Positions 11,105 through 22,599 are shown, numbered from the stretch's first letter. The stretch is 64,000 nt of DNA from Talinum fruticosum (GCA_021018815.1 JAITYX010000007.1:6077001-6141000); one strand, 5' to 3'. Notes: generated by a model not told the origin, from the letters alone. Numbers and translations are program-made.

Positions 11105-11365
11105 CTAATCAATCTCATCAAAAACAACATGGATACTTTCTTCCACTTTGTTAGTTCTTTTATTGAAAATGCGATATGCTTTACTATGAGATGAATACCC
11201 AAGAAAGAAACTTTCATCCGACCGAGCATCAAACTTAGTCAGGTGATCCTTACCATTGTTGTGAACATAACACTTACATCCATGAGCTTCTTCCAAGTGT
11301 ACAAAATTTGATCCTTTAAACTTTGGTGGTCTACTTGGAAGATCTTCCTTCATCGAACTCTCCAT
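11105..11365 (-). pseudogene. In-frame gag start / integrase end chimera (element B)
   Basis: An 86-codon open frame joins the gag N terminus (SRPPKFKGSNFVHLEEAHG) directly to the integrase C-terminal part (CKCYVHNNGKDHLTKFDARS, then FLGYSSHSKAYRIFNKRTN). The junction is at about 11281-11286, where gag and integrase of element F share GGA(A)TGT, consistent with a microhomology deletion of roughly 2.5-3 kb. The capsid, zinc knuckle, protease and integrase core are all lost. This is a relic, not a functional protein. Confidence 0.75.
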
Positions 11366-11423
11366 TGTGTCTCAGCCATTTGATCTTTAAACCTTTGGAT
11401 TGTTAGATCCTTTGTGAAAGGTT

Positions 11424-11437
11424 AGGCTCTAATACTA
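11424..11437 (-). other. Primer-binding site of element B, decayed tRNA-Met type
   Basis: Minus strand TAGTATTAGAGCCT sits two to three bases from the LTR edge and corresponds to TGGTATCAGAGCC of Copia elements. Confidence 0.6.
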
Positions 11438-11439
11438 AT

Positions 11440-12930
11440 TAAAGGTTTGCTCTTGGAGAGTCTTAGTCACCCTAGAGGGGGTGAATAGGGTGATGAGGAA
11501 ATTTAAACAATAAATGGAGGGTTAAAGTTTAAATTGAATAATCAAAACCTGTCCGAGTCTAAATTGGACTCACAAAAGTATGAACTCGAATTACGTGGAA
11601 AGCCTCCTGGGCGAGAAAACCACGGCCAGTGCTAATCCAAGCACCAAGTCAAATCCACTATTTTGAATCCATTATTTTGAATCCACAAAATACGATGAGA
11701 TCGACTCAACCGTAATTGCTCCCTTAGACAATTCCTTACAAAGTTTTTCTAAACTCGAAGTTCCCTTATCCGACCTAGTACTTCCTAACCGAGATAACCT
11801 TTACAGCTAGGGACAACTGAGCTGAGTTAACCCTTACAGTTTAGTCAAGGGAACTTACTTAGAGAGTAAGAAAGAGTTTATGACTGATTACAAGACTTTA
11901 CAACTCGAAAAGTATGAAGTATGGGAGTTGTAAGAAGAAGATTGAAAGAGTATTATACAAAGAGATATAATTTCAGTAATGGGTTCAGTAATTTTCAAGT
12001 CTTGCAAAGTGGCTTCTATTTATATATGTATGACCAAGCAGATTAGCTGTTGTAACTATCTTCGAATAGAAGTCCTCTCGTGACCATTATAACGGTTCTT
12101 CCGAGTTGCTCGAAAATACCCGTTGAGATGTGAACGTTGTGCAACGGCTCTTGACTCCTTAGGATGTCCCAATCCACCGGTGGTGTCCGAAAAGTCGGGT
12201 GGAAACCACCGTTGAGCTTAGCGTTGAATATTTCCAGTTTCGAAATAAACAATCTTGACGTAGTGTCCGGGCCTTGTTCGAAGTAGATAAGCCTTGTATG
12301 CTGGTGATTGACAGACTTGAAACCGGTTACTTTTGTAATTCAAAAAGTAGGATAACCTACAAAAGTAAACCAATTTTGGTTCTCAAAGTATAAAATACTT
12401 TGGTCCAAGATTAGGCACAGATAATAATTTAATTAAGATAATTAAGGTATAATTATCTGAGTCTTAAAAGAGTGGAATTTTTGAGTTTAATATTCATTAT
12501 ACTCAAATTCCATCCGAGTCGATCTTGAGAAAGATCAAGTTAGAAAGAGAATACAAGGTATGCGTACTTGATCTAGACAAACATATTTCAATCAAAACAT
12601 GCCGACTTAAAAGTTGAATTAACGTTGTAATTCACTTTAACTTAGAATATGAAGTCCGAAGTTAGTTTGAAAGAGTTAGAGTGAATGTTTGAACATGCGA
12701 TAAATCTGAGTGATGTCCGAGTGACTCGTAACTATCGGAGTGAATTGATGAACAAGAGAGTGCTTTCGAGTCGGTCGAATCGGACGAAAACATATGCAAT
12801 AGTTTCGTAACACTCAAAAAGTTTCTATAACATTCAGAATGACTTGAAATCAAAACCTAGAAGGGATGAGATTTGTACCGATTCCTTTTTAGTACTCGGA
12901 ATAATATAAATGCAGAGTTTGAGTCTTCGA
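11440..12930 (-). repeat. 5' LTR of element B
   Basis: It begins (minus) near 12930 with TGAAGACTC, slightly changed (CGAAGACTC), and ends at 11440 with GCAAACCTTTA. A TATA box is at 12016-12025 (+ CTATTTATAT). It is closely similar to 4935-6388; a 17-18 bp duplication (CATTATTTTGAATCC) distinguishes it near 11665. Confidence 0.8.
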
Positions 12931-13264
12931 GTGTAAATACTATATTAAGAATTTTTTTGTAACCGGAGACTAATTACGTTCAAAAGATTTATGCTAGTTT
13001 GTGGAATAGTTTTACGTCCTAAAAGCAAGTCTAAGTACCTACTGATAACCAAGATGTGGCTAGAGCTTCATAGCTCATGTCAAGTCAATCTATGATTCGG
13101 TATTATGCTAAGTAATGGTTGAGCACCGACAGTCACCTATCAATAAAAGAATTCGAGATTAAATAGCATATTTAAAGCCGTGTAAATTGATTACTTTTAA
13201 AACTCAAATGCGACGATATTTTTTCAAATTTTATGTATGCAACATATTATGGAATTGCTACAGT

Positions 13265-13548
13265 AACTTAAATGATTTAAATAGATTACTTATATCACCA
13301 ATGTGCATTTTTTTATCTTAGAAGCATGTTTGTACGATATTAGTATTCAATTATACTTTGTTATAATCATCCTAGATAAATTAGTTCTTCAATCATCCTT
13401 TTTTTGGGATAACATAGGATTTAAATAGATTACTTATATTACCAATGTGCATTTTCTATCTTAGAAGCATGTTTCTAAGATATTAGTATTTAATTATACT
13501 TTATAATAATTATCCTAGGTAAATTATTTCTTCAATCATCCATTTTTG
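13265..13548 (+). repeat. Tandem duplication, ~140 bp unit, two copies
   Basis: Both copies share AAATAGATTACTTATAT, CCAATGTGCATTTT, TCTTAGAAGCATGTTT, ATTATACTTT and TTCTTCAATCATCC, in that order. Copy one is about 13268-13405 and copy two about 13412-13548. By eye they are roughly 85-90 percent alike. Confidence 0.75.
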
Positions 13549-13792
13549 TTTTTGGACAACATAGGAGTGAAGACAATCCTTCACATTAATATTCGACTAA
13601 AAAGCGATGATACAACTGATCTCAACACAGATTCATAGAAGCTCCATTTCCGATCCTCCACCTACACTCAACATGCAATTTATCCTAAAGTCTCATTCCT
13701 TCTCTCTTTGAAGTCATCATATTTTCTCACTTTAAATAATTTATTAACTAATGATCATATTTATGCCTTGTACACGACAATGTATTATTAAT

Positions 13793-14110
13793 AGTGAGTA
13801 AGGGTCATAGATTATCAAACTTTTTATTTAAGCCCAATTCATTTCAGCATTTAAGAGTATTATCTAATTACTTACTGTTTCATATTATTCTTAAGTTCAC
13901 TATCTCTTAATGTTTCTAACTACTTTTTGTAGCTCCCAACTGCTCTTACACACACACACGCGCACGCACACACACACGTGCATGCACAGTCTTTCTGAAA
14001 TACTATATATATAACACAATTTTGATGATATACAATTAGAAAAAGTGAGTGAGGGACATAGATTATCGAACTTTTTATTTAAGGCCTATTCATTTCAGTA
14101 TTTTGTAGCT
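13793..14110 (+). repeat. Spaced direct duplication (two copies, ~70 bp)
   Basis: GTGAGTAAGGGTCATAGATT (about 13793) and GTGAGTGAGGGACATAGATT (about 14046) both continue into ATCRAACTTTTTATTTAAG and ATTCATTTCAG. Each is followed by the phrase GTAGCTCCCAACT and a CA-rich tract. Confidence 0.7.
13948..13990 (+). repeat. Imperfect (CA)n/(CG) dinucleotide tract
   Basis: Alternating purine-pyrimidine run of ACAC, GCGC and GTGCATGCAC. Such tracts can adopt Z-form DNA in principle. Confidence 0.7.
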
Positions 14111-14380
14111 CCCAACTATTCATACACACACACCACTTATCACACTATCACTTCCAACGACTCTTAGCCTTATATAGTCTAAACTCTCAGCTCTTTAGCT
14201 TCCTTATTATAGACCCTCCATCTTGGATGGACCAATTCTCCAGTGATGTTTGCTCCTAATATTGTTGCTCAATATACATATTTTAAAATCTTAAAGGAGG
14301 CCTCCTAGATAAATATGACCAAATCCTCATTTATCAACGTCATATCTACTGTAGAGAAAATTCTATCAACTACCTATACA

Positions 14381-14611
14381 TGTTATTTGGTCAGAAAAAA
14401 TTGATATGAAACATGAATTCTCGGGTTTCAAGTTCTTTTTCAATTGTTTGGTTGGGGTATTTTGAAGGTGAAACTTGAAATTTAAATGTTTCAAATTCCC
14501 CTCAAAACAAGGGAATAGGATAGGGATTAGTTCTATATTCCCTATGTAATCAATTTTTGATTATTAAAAAAAGTCTAATATAAAAATTTTACCCATTTCT
14601 CTCTCGTTATG
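14381..14611 (-). mobile_element. MITE copy 1, left part (split by element G)
   Basis: It matches the reverse complement of 28340-28560: AACATGAATTCTCGGGTTTC, 'TTGTTTGGTTGGGGTATTTT', AATTCCCCT, GGGATTAGTT and 'TTTTTGATTATTAAAAAAA' occur in the same order. The outer end (TTATTTGGTC) is degenerate. It breaks at TTATG, the target site of element G, and resumes at 25442. Confidence 0.65.
14607..14611 (+). repeat. Target-site duplication of G, left (TTATG)
   Basis: TTATG directly precedes the LTR start TGTAAC and recurs at 25442-25446 after the other LTR. Confidence 0.9.
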
Positions 14612-15089
14612 TGTAACAACCCGACCCTAAATCACATTATTTATCTTATTAATTACAAGATTTATATAATTGAGCGTGTGCACTTCAATTCGATATTTTA
14701 TATATTTTTATACATGTGTTATGCAACTAAGGCGACGAGGTGGCCCTAATAAAAATATCATAATAATGGTTATACAAGTATGCATATGTTTAACGAGAGA
14801 AAATTTTAAAAATTTACCGGAGACGGTATATGATTACCAGGTTGCTAATATTACATTTCAAGCAAATCATTATATTTATAATTTGTAAACATCATCAATA
14901 CAATAAAATTAAATTAAAAAGTAACAAAAATAATAAATGAATAACTAAATACATAAAAATAAACATAAAAAAATAATAATCAAACAAAAAATAATAACAA
15001 TGAAGTAATCAGATTTTTTAATGGAAAAATCCGAGAGATGGAAAAGGCGGTTAAAGATAGAAAAAAAGAAACAATCGGGGCAAGTTCGG

Positions 15090-15440
15090 TCTCATTTTCT
15101 TCACTTGCTTCCCCCGTCCGCCCCTCCCGTGCTCCCCGCTTCCCTCCTCGCGGCCTTCCTCCGCTGCCGCTTCTCCGGCCAGCAGCGTGACCGACGGCGA
15201 CCAGGAGACCGACGGCGTCCCTCTCCCTTCCTCCCTTTCTCTCTCTCGTCGCTCTCGCTCTCCTCCACTCGTTCCCGCTCGCTCCTCTCGCCTCCGGTCC
15301 CTCTGCCGCGGCCACTTAGCGACCAACCCCCAGTGCAGCGGCCGCCGGAGTTAGTCGCCGCCCTGCCCGGTGGTCACCGGTGCCGTCGCGCTCCACCAGC
15401 CTTGTTCCTCTTCTTTGACTTCTCCTCTTCGAATTTGAAG
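15090..15440 (+). other. GC-rich, host-gene-like block inside the G LTR (U3)
   Basis: This is a ~350 bp island rich in CCGC, TCTCTC and CCGGCC, ending GAATTTGAAGGTAAAACGC, followed by CTAAACCCTAAA. The end looks like an exon/intron-donor junction of a plant first exon. Open frames cross it on both strands (143 codons on +, 111 on -), but their make-up is low complexity (Ser/Leu/Pro/Arg) and they are not conserved in length in the other LTR (23290-23663). It lies upstream of the LTR TATA box, so it belongs to U3. Confidence 0.5.
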
Positions 15441-16334
15441 GTAAAACGCTAAACCCTAAATTATCGAGTTTCGATTTATTTAAGCAATTGTATTTGTAAA
15501 TCGAAGCATATGATTTAGAAATATGTTTATGGTGTGAATTCAAGGTTTGAATTGGGGAAATTTTGAATTGGTGTGAACCATTGTGATTAGTAGTTTGGTG
15601 GAGTAATTGTGTGTCAAGGTGAATGAATATGATTTCTCTTGTAAAAGTATGATTTAGTGGATTAAACTGGGGATGTTTTGATATAGGATTGAGTAATTTG
15701 ATGAATTTCATTGTATTTTGGAAACAAGACATATTGAGCAAATGAAAAGGGAGTATGTATGCAGAGATTGAAATTAGATAATGAGTAACTCGTAGAGGCG
15801 CGGGGAAAGATTGGGCACTAAATATACCTAATTATGGTTGCGAATGTGAATTTTGTTGAGAGAATAATGCTTATAACCTTAGAATGGTGTATGTATGAGT
15901 TTTGAGCAATTCGGTAGATTATAGAAAGGCATATGGTGGATTAATTATTACTTAAGTAGGGGTTTTGAATGCAATGAAAGGAGAAAGAATAAACTAGGAA
16001 CAAGTGTTCGATTATATATATGTATATACCATTTTCAATCCAAGTCAACTAACGAATTGAATTACATCAAAATCGTTGATTATCTAATTGGCCTAATCAA
16101 CTTTCTTTAATTAGTATGCATTATATTCAATATTTGAAACGGAATTAATTGAGTAAAATTATGTAAGAAAACGTAGTTTAACCGATTACGTAATAAATAT
16201 AGAAAATGAAATAAATTGTCAACGCTTATACAAATTCAATTATTGAAACTCAAGAAAAACATTATTAACAACAAAATCTATCGAAACAGAAATGAGGCCA
16301 CTTCCATTGCTGAACAATTACTGACTCAAATTCC

Positions 16335-16342
16335 TATAAAAG
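16335..16342 (+). promoter_or_regulatory. TATA box of the G 5' LTR
   Basis: CCTATAAAAGGGG, conserved in the right LTR at 24529-24536. It sets U3 at about 1.75 kb, with transcription starting some 30 bases downstream. Confidence 0.75.
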
Positions 16343-17248
16343 GGGAGAAACAAATATTCTCGGTTCAGTGTACGTTCATTGCTTGTACCTTTCGAAAACT
16401 CACATGTTTCATCAAATCCGAACATGTCTCATCTATACAACTAATAATGAATCATTTGCAAATCAAGTTTTGCCACCTAATTAAGTGGTCCCCGCCCAAT
16501 TATCAATTATCGTGGATTATGCCCACTAATTACACCCGCGCGGCGTCAACTCGGGTTCTCGGTCGGCCCGAAGGGTGAGCACCTTACTAAGATCGTATCA
16601 ATTATCAAGGGGTTCCACTTTCGGATAATAACTGGCAAGCAAGTTTTACTTATATTCTCTCCCTTGATTTCAAACTAAAATAAATTGAAATGCGCGCGCT
16701 CAATCAATGTGTTTCAAAATTATTTAACCGTGCAGGAATGTTCGTATCGAGTTTCGACTCATTCTTCGAATTATTTTAATGTTTTGTTTTTAGGAAAAGC
16801 ATCCGTGAACAGTCCTTTGCCTAAGAAGCCGGATGGGAGCAAAACCTAGCTGGGTATGTCGTTATCATTGTGCTATGATGGGATTAGACGCTCACAGTGA
16901 ATCTCCTCCTCGTTAATTTTGGGCTTGACCTTGGATTGTGATTAAATATTGCGTATTTCCTATCGCAGATTGTTGTATTGGCCATTAATATCTTTAAATA
17001 TGTAGCGAATTGTACTTTGGGATTGGTTTATTTAAGTTGTCGGCATGACACCCTGTGACGTAGCATGTAATGTTTCCCGACTTATCGAAGCGTAACTAAT
17101 AGACCCAGGTTATCATGGTATTTTATTTCAGCCTTGTCCTTTTGGTAGGACGGCGGTAACGCCTTCGTCGTGAACTTCCGCTGCAACTATACGTAATGTT
17201 CCCGAATTCGGGAATTATTAAGTAACGGTAATTGGGGCGTTACGGTTG

Positions 17249-17260
17249 TGGTATCGAGCC
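17249..17260 (+). other. Primer-binding site of element G (tRNA-Met)
   Basis: TGGTATCGAGCC lies four bases after the LTR; the consensus is TGGTATCAGAGCC. The difference is once more at CAG. Confidence 0.8.
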
Positions 17261-18139
17261 GTGCTCGAGATCACCTGTGAGCAATAGGATTCTAAGGTGA
17301 CATGATTTGGCCTTTAGGAAAATTACGCGGCTATTAATTCCTCAAGTTGCCATTTTGGGACCTGTGGATGTGGTGTAGTTAATGTTGGATTGATATATAT
17401 ATTCTTTTGGGTATGCTGGTGTAAACGATTTACGTAACAAACTCAAGTTGCTGAAGTGCATTCCATATGCTCCTAAGTGTTATACCTTGTAATTAAGTTC
17501 ATATAATTTGTATCACATGTGTCATAAACCATTCAGGTTGTTTTAAGCCTTAATGTATATTGGTTGGACTCCGGCGTGTGGTCGTTGAGTTGTGTACTCC
17601 GAGCGTGTGGCTCGTTGAGTGATATTGTGGTCTTTATGCAGGGTTTTAAGGCTTCGAGCCTAGGGGACATACCATATTACAAACGGAACTCTGCCGAAAT
17701 TTTTAGAAAATATCAAACTCTTTTAGGAAGTTTCTTTTATTATCTTTGAGTTGGAGTTAGAAAGCAAAACCGACACCTGAAGGAGTCTTGGGAGTTCCTT
17801 TAATTGGGGACTTTTCAGCCAATGAGAATTTCCGAATGGTAATCTAACATACAATTTGGTATTACTTATTTTATAAACGCAATAAAAGTAGGAGTTAACT
17901 AAGTTTGTTTTATATTGGAAGTTGTTAACAATTTGTTTCATAGGAGAGGGAAAAGGAATTAATTGGGAAAATTTATATTTATATGGTTCAGCATGTCCGA
18001 GCTAGAAAGCAATAACGTAATTTCGAGTGTAACTATAAAGTTGGATTATGATTGAGGACTTGTCGAATGGGCATTAGAAACCCTTCCCAATTCGCAACAA
18101 ATCCTTAGTGAGACCCAATTTGTACCTTTAGAGATTTCC
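17261..18139 (+). other. Untranslated leader of element G
   Basis: About 880 bp between primer site and gag without a convincing reading frame; only short chance frames of about 60-70 codons. Confidence 0.5.
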
Positions 18140-19150
18140 ACTGATCCCATGGACCCAAACTATTGGAGGAACTTGGTGATAGAGTTAATGAAAAGGGTTC
18201 CTCCTACACCTACTAAATCCACTTTTAAGCCTAACAAGTTAGCCGACGAGTGACTTGTCGTAATCTTAAGACTTACAATGGAAAGATTGATACAGATGGA
18301 ATGAGAAAGACGTATTAGGAGAAAGAAAAAGATATTTGTGGTTGTCAAGGTACCTAAAAGGAGAAAAGAAAAAAAAGGGGGAGGGGGGTGAACATGGGGA
18401 CATGTTATCTAATTGGTGAAATACGATGAAAAACAAATTTCGAGGTTGTGAGTTCACTTGGGGAAAATTTAGAAGAGCTTACAGTTAAATTTTACTCAAC
18501 TATAGTTCAATGACAAAAAGAAAAAGAGTTTTTAGAGTTAAAGATGGACAACAACATGACGATAATGCAAGTATGCTAGTAAATTTATGGAGCTATCTGG
18601 ATTTGCCCGGACTTTGTCACTACCGATAGGATGAAGATGATAAGATTTGAGTAAGACTTGGCTTATTATGTTCGACATCAAGTTGCTAGTTAATATATCA
18701 AAGATTGTTAAGAGTTATATGAGAAAGTAGTAGACGTAGAGGTTGAGCGAATAAAGAACGAACTAAGGGCCTTAAATTCCGGAGACTCAAAGGGAATTGA
18801 ACAACACAAGTGAGAGTATAGTTCAAAAGAAACATGTTACTAGTTTCAACAAGGGTCACCCATTGATTATTTCTGAACCTTGGGGGAAATGTTGCTAAAT
18901 AAATCACGCCCGCATCAGATTGTCGAATGGGTAGTAATAAATGTATGTGGTATGGTAGCCTTGAACATTTAGTAAACACTTCCCAAGTGGACGCCAAGTT
19001 GTAGGGATAGGATCTGCCAAGCCCTACCGACACCATGTGAAAGACCCGCACCATTTTCCAAACCTCGTGAGTGTAGGACAAGTGTAAGTGATGTACAAGA
19101 AAGAAGCCGCAACTTTAGGAATGACGATTGTCACTGGTATTAAACTCACA
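18140..19150 (+). pseudogene. gag: Chromovirus gag (element G), decayed
   Basis: The first recognisable codons are MDPNYWRNL near 18149. The capsid part is at about 18575-18770, where frames give KFMELSGFAR, then in other frames a TDRMKMIRFE-like segment, AYYVRHQVAS, ELYEK and VERIKNELR, the standard order of the retrotransposon gag domain in chromoviruses. There are many stops and shifts. A zinc knuckle expected near 19050-19150 is not recognisable. Confidence 0.65.
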
Positions 19151-19500
19151 GTCTTTCGATGTTGTATTTGATTCATGCACCACCTATTCATTTATAATTA
19201 CTCTTAGTTGCCTCTCACTTAAATTCAGATGATCATAAGGTCAAATAGAGCACCAAATCGAGTTGCCAAATGAAAAAGTTGTAAAAGGCTCAATTCTTTA
19301 TCGGTGTGTGCCAAGGTCATATGTGGGGAGTTACTTTTCGCAGATTTAATCCAATTTAATATGCTGGAATTGAGGTAATGTTAGGAATGGATTGGTTGGC
19401 GACATATGAAGTGAACAAAGCTTGTAAAGGTTGTAAGATTATTTTAAAGGGCCGTAAAAGAGAAAGAAGTGTGTCGGGAGGAAAAGATACAAAGGAGTAT
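19151..19500 (+). pseudogene. pol: Gypsy aspartic protease (element G), decayed
   Basis: VVFDSCTTYSFI at about 19162 matches the retropepsin active-site motif DSGATHSFI, with Gly replaced by Cys. The C-terminal part, VMLGMDWLATYEVNKACKG, is at about 19378-19433. Shifts lie between the two. Loss of the active-site glycine would abolish activity. Confidence 0.7.
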
Positions 19501-19724
19501 TTGATAACTTCAGTCATGAAGGTAGTTAATTATTAAAAAATGACTACATAAGGTATTGATGTATGCTATTAAGGATGGAAAAGAAGAGACAGATACAAAT
19601 GTTACGTCCGTAGCAGGTGATTTTTAGATGTATTTCTTAAAAATTTACATGGTCTACCTCCTCAAAGGGAGATTAAGTTTGAGGTTGAACTAATTCTTGA
19701 CGTATAACTCATTTTCAAAGCGCC

Positions 19725-20419
19725 ATATATGATGACCCCAATGGAACTCAAAGTGTTGAAAGCTAGCCTCGATAAATTACTATAAAAAGGATTTATTAAG
19801 CCAAGTATGTCAACTTGGAGAACTTCAGTCTTGTTTGTGAAGGAGAAGGATGATACTTGGAAACTCTATATGGATTATAGGGAGTTAAACAAGATAACCC
19901 CTTCCTCGGAATAAGTATACTTTACTTTGAATTAATGATTTGTTTGATCGGTTTCAAGGAGCCGACGTGTTTTATCAACTTAGCATTAAGCGTAAAGATA
20001 CTCCCAAAGCTGCGTGAAGAACCGGATATGAGCATTATGAAATTAAGGTGATTCTACATGGACTTACCAATACACCTGCTGCATCCATGAATTTCACAAA
20101 TGGAACTTTTAGGCGTTATCTAGATAATTTGAGGTAGTAGTATTGACGACATTCTTATATACTCGATGATAAGAGGAAATTATGTCGAGCATGTGAGAAT
20201 AGCGCTACAAACTTTGAAAAAAATATCAAATGTGTGCCAAATCATAAAGGTGTGATTTCGGCTAGAGGAAGAGACAATTTTAGGCCTGTTGTTTCCAAAG
20301 AAGAGATTAAGATCGATCCTCATAAGGTAAATGCGATAACGGAGTGATCCGGACCAACTAATGTCACGTAAATGAGGAGTGTTCTTGGGTTAGCAGATTA
20401 CTACAAGAGGTTTGTCGAG
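19725..20419 (+). pseudogene. pol: Gypsy reverse transcriptase, first copy (element G)
   Basis: The fingers begin APYMMTPMELKVLK (19728), then KEKDDTWKLYMDYRELNKIT (about 19850-19900). The palm segment starts NKYTLLRINDLFDRFQGADV at 19910 and keeps IDDILIYS near 20140, with both catalytic aspartates. It continues through the thumb to ADYYKRFVE at 20393-20419. The chain then restarts at the palm instead of entering RNase H, which shows a tandem duplication of about 510 bp. Stops occur throughout. Confidence 0.8.
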
Positions 20420-20935
20420 AATAAGTATCCGCTACCCCGAATTCATGATTTATTTGATCAAATACAAGGAGTTAGCATACTTTGCCAACTTGGAATTAAA
20501 CAGGAAGATATTTCCAAAGTCGCCTTTAGAATTAAATATGGACTCTACCAATTTACTGGTAATACCCAGCGAATTTACAAATTTATCGGTTGCATTCATG
20601 GATCTCATGAATAGAATTTTTGAGGACTTGTCTAGATAAATTTGTGGTGGTGGTTCTTGATGATATTCTTATATACCTTAAGGATAAGAGAGAATATGAC
20701 GATCGGTTGTGAATAGTGTCACAAATCTTGAGAGAACATCAATTGTATGCTAAATGGCAAAAATGTGAGTGTTGGTTAGAAGAAGTGACATTTATAGGGC
20801 ATAATGTTTCTAAGAAAGCGATTAAAGTCAACTCTCATAAGATAAAGATAATAACTGAATACCTCCTAACAACCAATGGCACGTAGTGAAGAGTTTCCTT
20901 GAAATACCAGGGTACTACAAAGGGTTTCTATATGA
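20420..20935 (+). pseudogene. pol: Gypsy reverse transcriptase, duplicated palm-thumb copy (element G)
   Basis: It starts NKYPLPRIHDLFDQIQG at 20420, exactly collinear with 19910. It then gives EDISKVAFRIKYGLYQF, a shifted part, VVLDDILIYLKDKREYDD at about 20650, KCECWLEEVTFIGHNVSKKA, and GYYKGF at about 20908. The two copies are clearly diverged from each other (roughly two thirds identical by eye), much more than the LTRs, so the duplication predates the last transposition of this lineage. Confidence 0.8.
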
Positions 20936-21450
20936 TTTTTCAAAAACAACGTCACCTCTAATAATTTTGCTAAAGGAAACACCCTAATTTAAATGGTCGG
21001 ATAAATGTGAAGAGACACTCTAGAAGTTGAAGAAAAGGTTATCCACAACCCATATTCTTACCTTACTCATAGAAGGTAAAAAGTATGCCATCTACAAGTG
21101 AGCCGTTCAAAACGGGTAAGGATGCGTATTAATACGGGACGACAAGGTCATAGCTTATGCATCTCAACGACTCGAACCATGTGAAAAGGCTTATCCTACT
21201 CATGAATGGGAATTGGCTGCTGTTGTTTTTGGAGACATTACTTGTATGGGGTAACATGTAAGATTTATATTGACCATCCGAGTTTGAAATACATTTTTAC
21301 CCAAAAGGAGAACAATTTGAGGCAACGCCGCTAGTTGAATTACTTAAGGATTAAGCCTTATAAATATAATATCACTTAGTGTAAGTAAATATAGTGGCCA
21401 ATGTGTTGAGTAGGGAGACAAGACACAGCTTTGAATGTAATAACGATAAC
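20936..21450 (+). pseudogene. pol: Gypsy RNase H (element G)
   Basis: Segments in order: [37 protein letters not shown] and [11 protein letters not shown] (about 21145-21230), [12 protein letters not shown] (about 21265), and a decayed 'WPMC.VSRETRH'-like end (about 21400). This is the usual RNase H/connection order of chromoviruses, with several stops. Confidence 0.75.
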
Positions 21451-21554
21451 TAAGCTCGTTGCTATACGAGACCTCCCCAACATGAGTATTGAGTCGAGTC
21501 TCGCATGGAAAAATGAATGGGTTCCTAGTTGCGGTAGAGGTATAATATATAATA

Positions 21555-22500
21555 ATGAAGGGTATTCAGTTAGGCCAAAACGATGATGTTAGGATGGAAA
21601 GGATTAAGAAAAATATTAACGTAAAAATCTCCTGGTTTCAAGAAATACACGAGGATGGAACCTTAAGGTTTCGGAATCGCTTTGTGTACTCGAAAAAGAG
21701 GAATGGAAAAGGAAAATTCTCGAGGAAGCACATAATACACGATACTTGGTACATGTAGGAGGAACAAAATGTATAGAGACTTGAAGCAATATATTTGGTG
21801 GAATAATATGAAAAGTGATATCGCATAATATGTAAATAAGTGCTTGACTTGCCAAATGGTTAAGGCTGAACATCAACGTCCCGTAGGCGAGCCGAGACCT
21901 TTGGAGATACCTACTTGGAAATGGAACTTGACTTCAATGGACTTTGTCATGGGATTACCCCTTACTACTTTGAAGAAAAATGCTATTTGGATTATTGTTG
22001 ACCGACTTACTAAAATTGCGTATTTCATACCAATACATGACACATGGAATGTAGAGAGATTGGCGTAGCTATATGTCAAGGAAATTGTGAGGTTACATGG
22101 AATACCTAAGGACATCATATCCGATAGGGACAAGAGGCTCCAAGCACGTTCCTGGCAAAGCTTTGCACCGAGCTTTTGCGACTAAACTAAATTTCAGTAA
22201 TTTGTATCGCCCAAAAATAGATAGACAGATCGAACGGGTAAATCAAATCTTAGAAGATATGTTAAGAGCATGTGTACTTAATTTTTTTGGGAAGATGACA
22301 AGACCATTGTGATTCGGAGTATGAGATAAAGTAGTGCCAAAGTGTCCCCAGTAGAAGGGGTTAGACAATTCAATTACAAGGGAAAATTAAGCTCTAGATA
22401 TGTTGGGCCATTTGAAATCATAGAGTAGTTAAATACGAGTGGCTTATAGGCTAGCCTTGTCGTTTTAACTCAACCATGTGCACAACTTATTTCATGTTTC
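21555..22500 (+). pseudogene. pol: Gypsy integrase (element G)
   Basis: The zinc-binding N terminus (HNTRYLVHVGGTKMYRDLKQ, then CLTCQMVKAEHQRP) is at about 21728-21880. The core keeps WNLTSMDFVMGLP (first catalytic Asp), [28 protein letters not shown] (second Asp, about 22100-22135) and ERVNQILEDMLRACV (catalytic Glu region, about 22230-22275). The stretch 21844-22068 is open. Integrase joins element cDNA to host chromatin. A shift after SDRD and several stops make this copy inactive as read. Confidence 0.85.
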
Positions 22501-22599
22501 ACAACTCAGGGATTATATGTCCGACCCAAGTTATACTATCCGAGCTTCTAGCAATTGGTGAGAATATAATATATGAGAAGCGGTCAGCATAAGCATTAG

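Larger units (their letters stand above)
4935..12930 (-). mobile_element. Element B: Sirevirus-type Copia with gag-to-integrase deletion
   Basis: Read on the minus strand: 5' LTR (12930-11440), tRNA-Met primer site, a chimera of gag start and integrase end, RT, RNase H, a spacer with a TATA box, an accessory ORF, polypurine tract, and 3' LTR (6388-4935). The Copia order with integrase before RT and an extra ORF after pol fits a Sirevirus (SIRE/Maximus group). The 3' LTR lacks its last ~17 bases at the junction with A, so no target-site duplication can be tested. Confidence 0.75.
12931..14380. other. AT-rich intergenic DNA with local duplications
   Basis: No coding or retroelement signal is seen. 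The stretch holds one tandem duplication, one spaced duplication and a CA-type dinucleotide tract, listed separately. Confidence 0.5.
14612..17244 (+). repeat. 5' LTR of element G
   Basis: 2633 bp starting TGTAACAACCCGACCC. Contents in order: an AT-rich start, a GC-rich block (15090-15440), AT-rich sequence, a TATA box (16335), and a 3' part ending GGGGCGTTACG. Nearly collinear with 22813-25441. Confidence 0.92.

Noticed and set aside
13265..13548. Possible CRISPR-like or satellite array
   Set aside because: Only two units of ~140 bp, no short regular spacers; a simple tandem duplication in plant DNA.
15021..15452. 143-codon + frame and overlapping minus frames in the GC-rich LTR block
   Set aside because: Low complexity, not conserved in length between the two LTRs, and upstream of the LTR TATA box.
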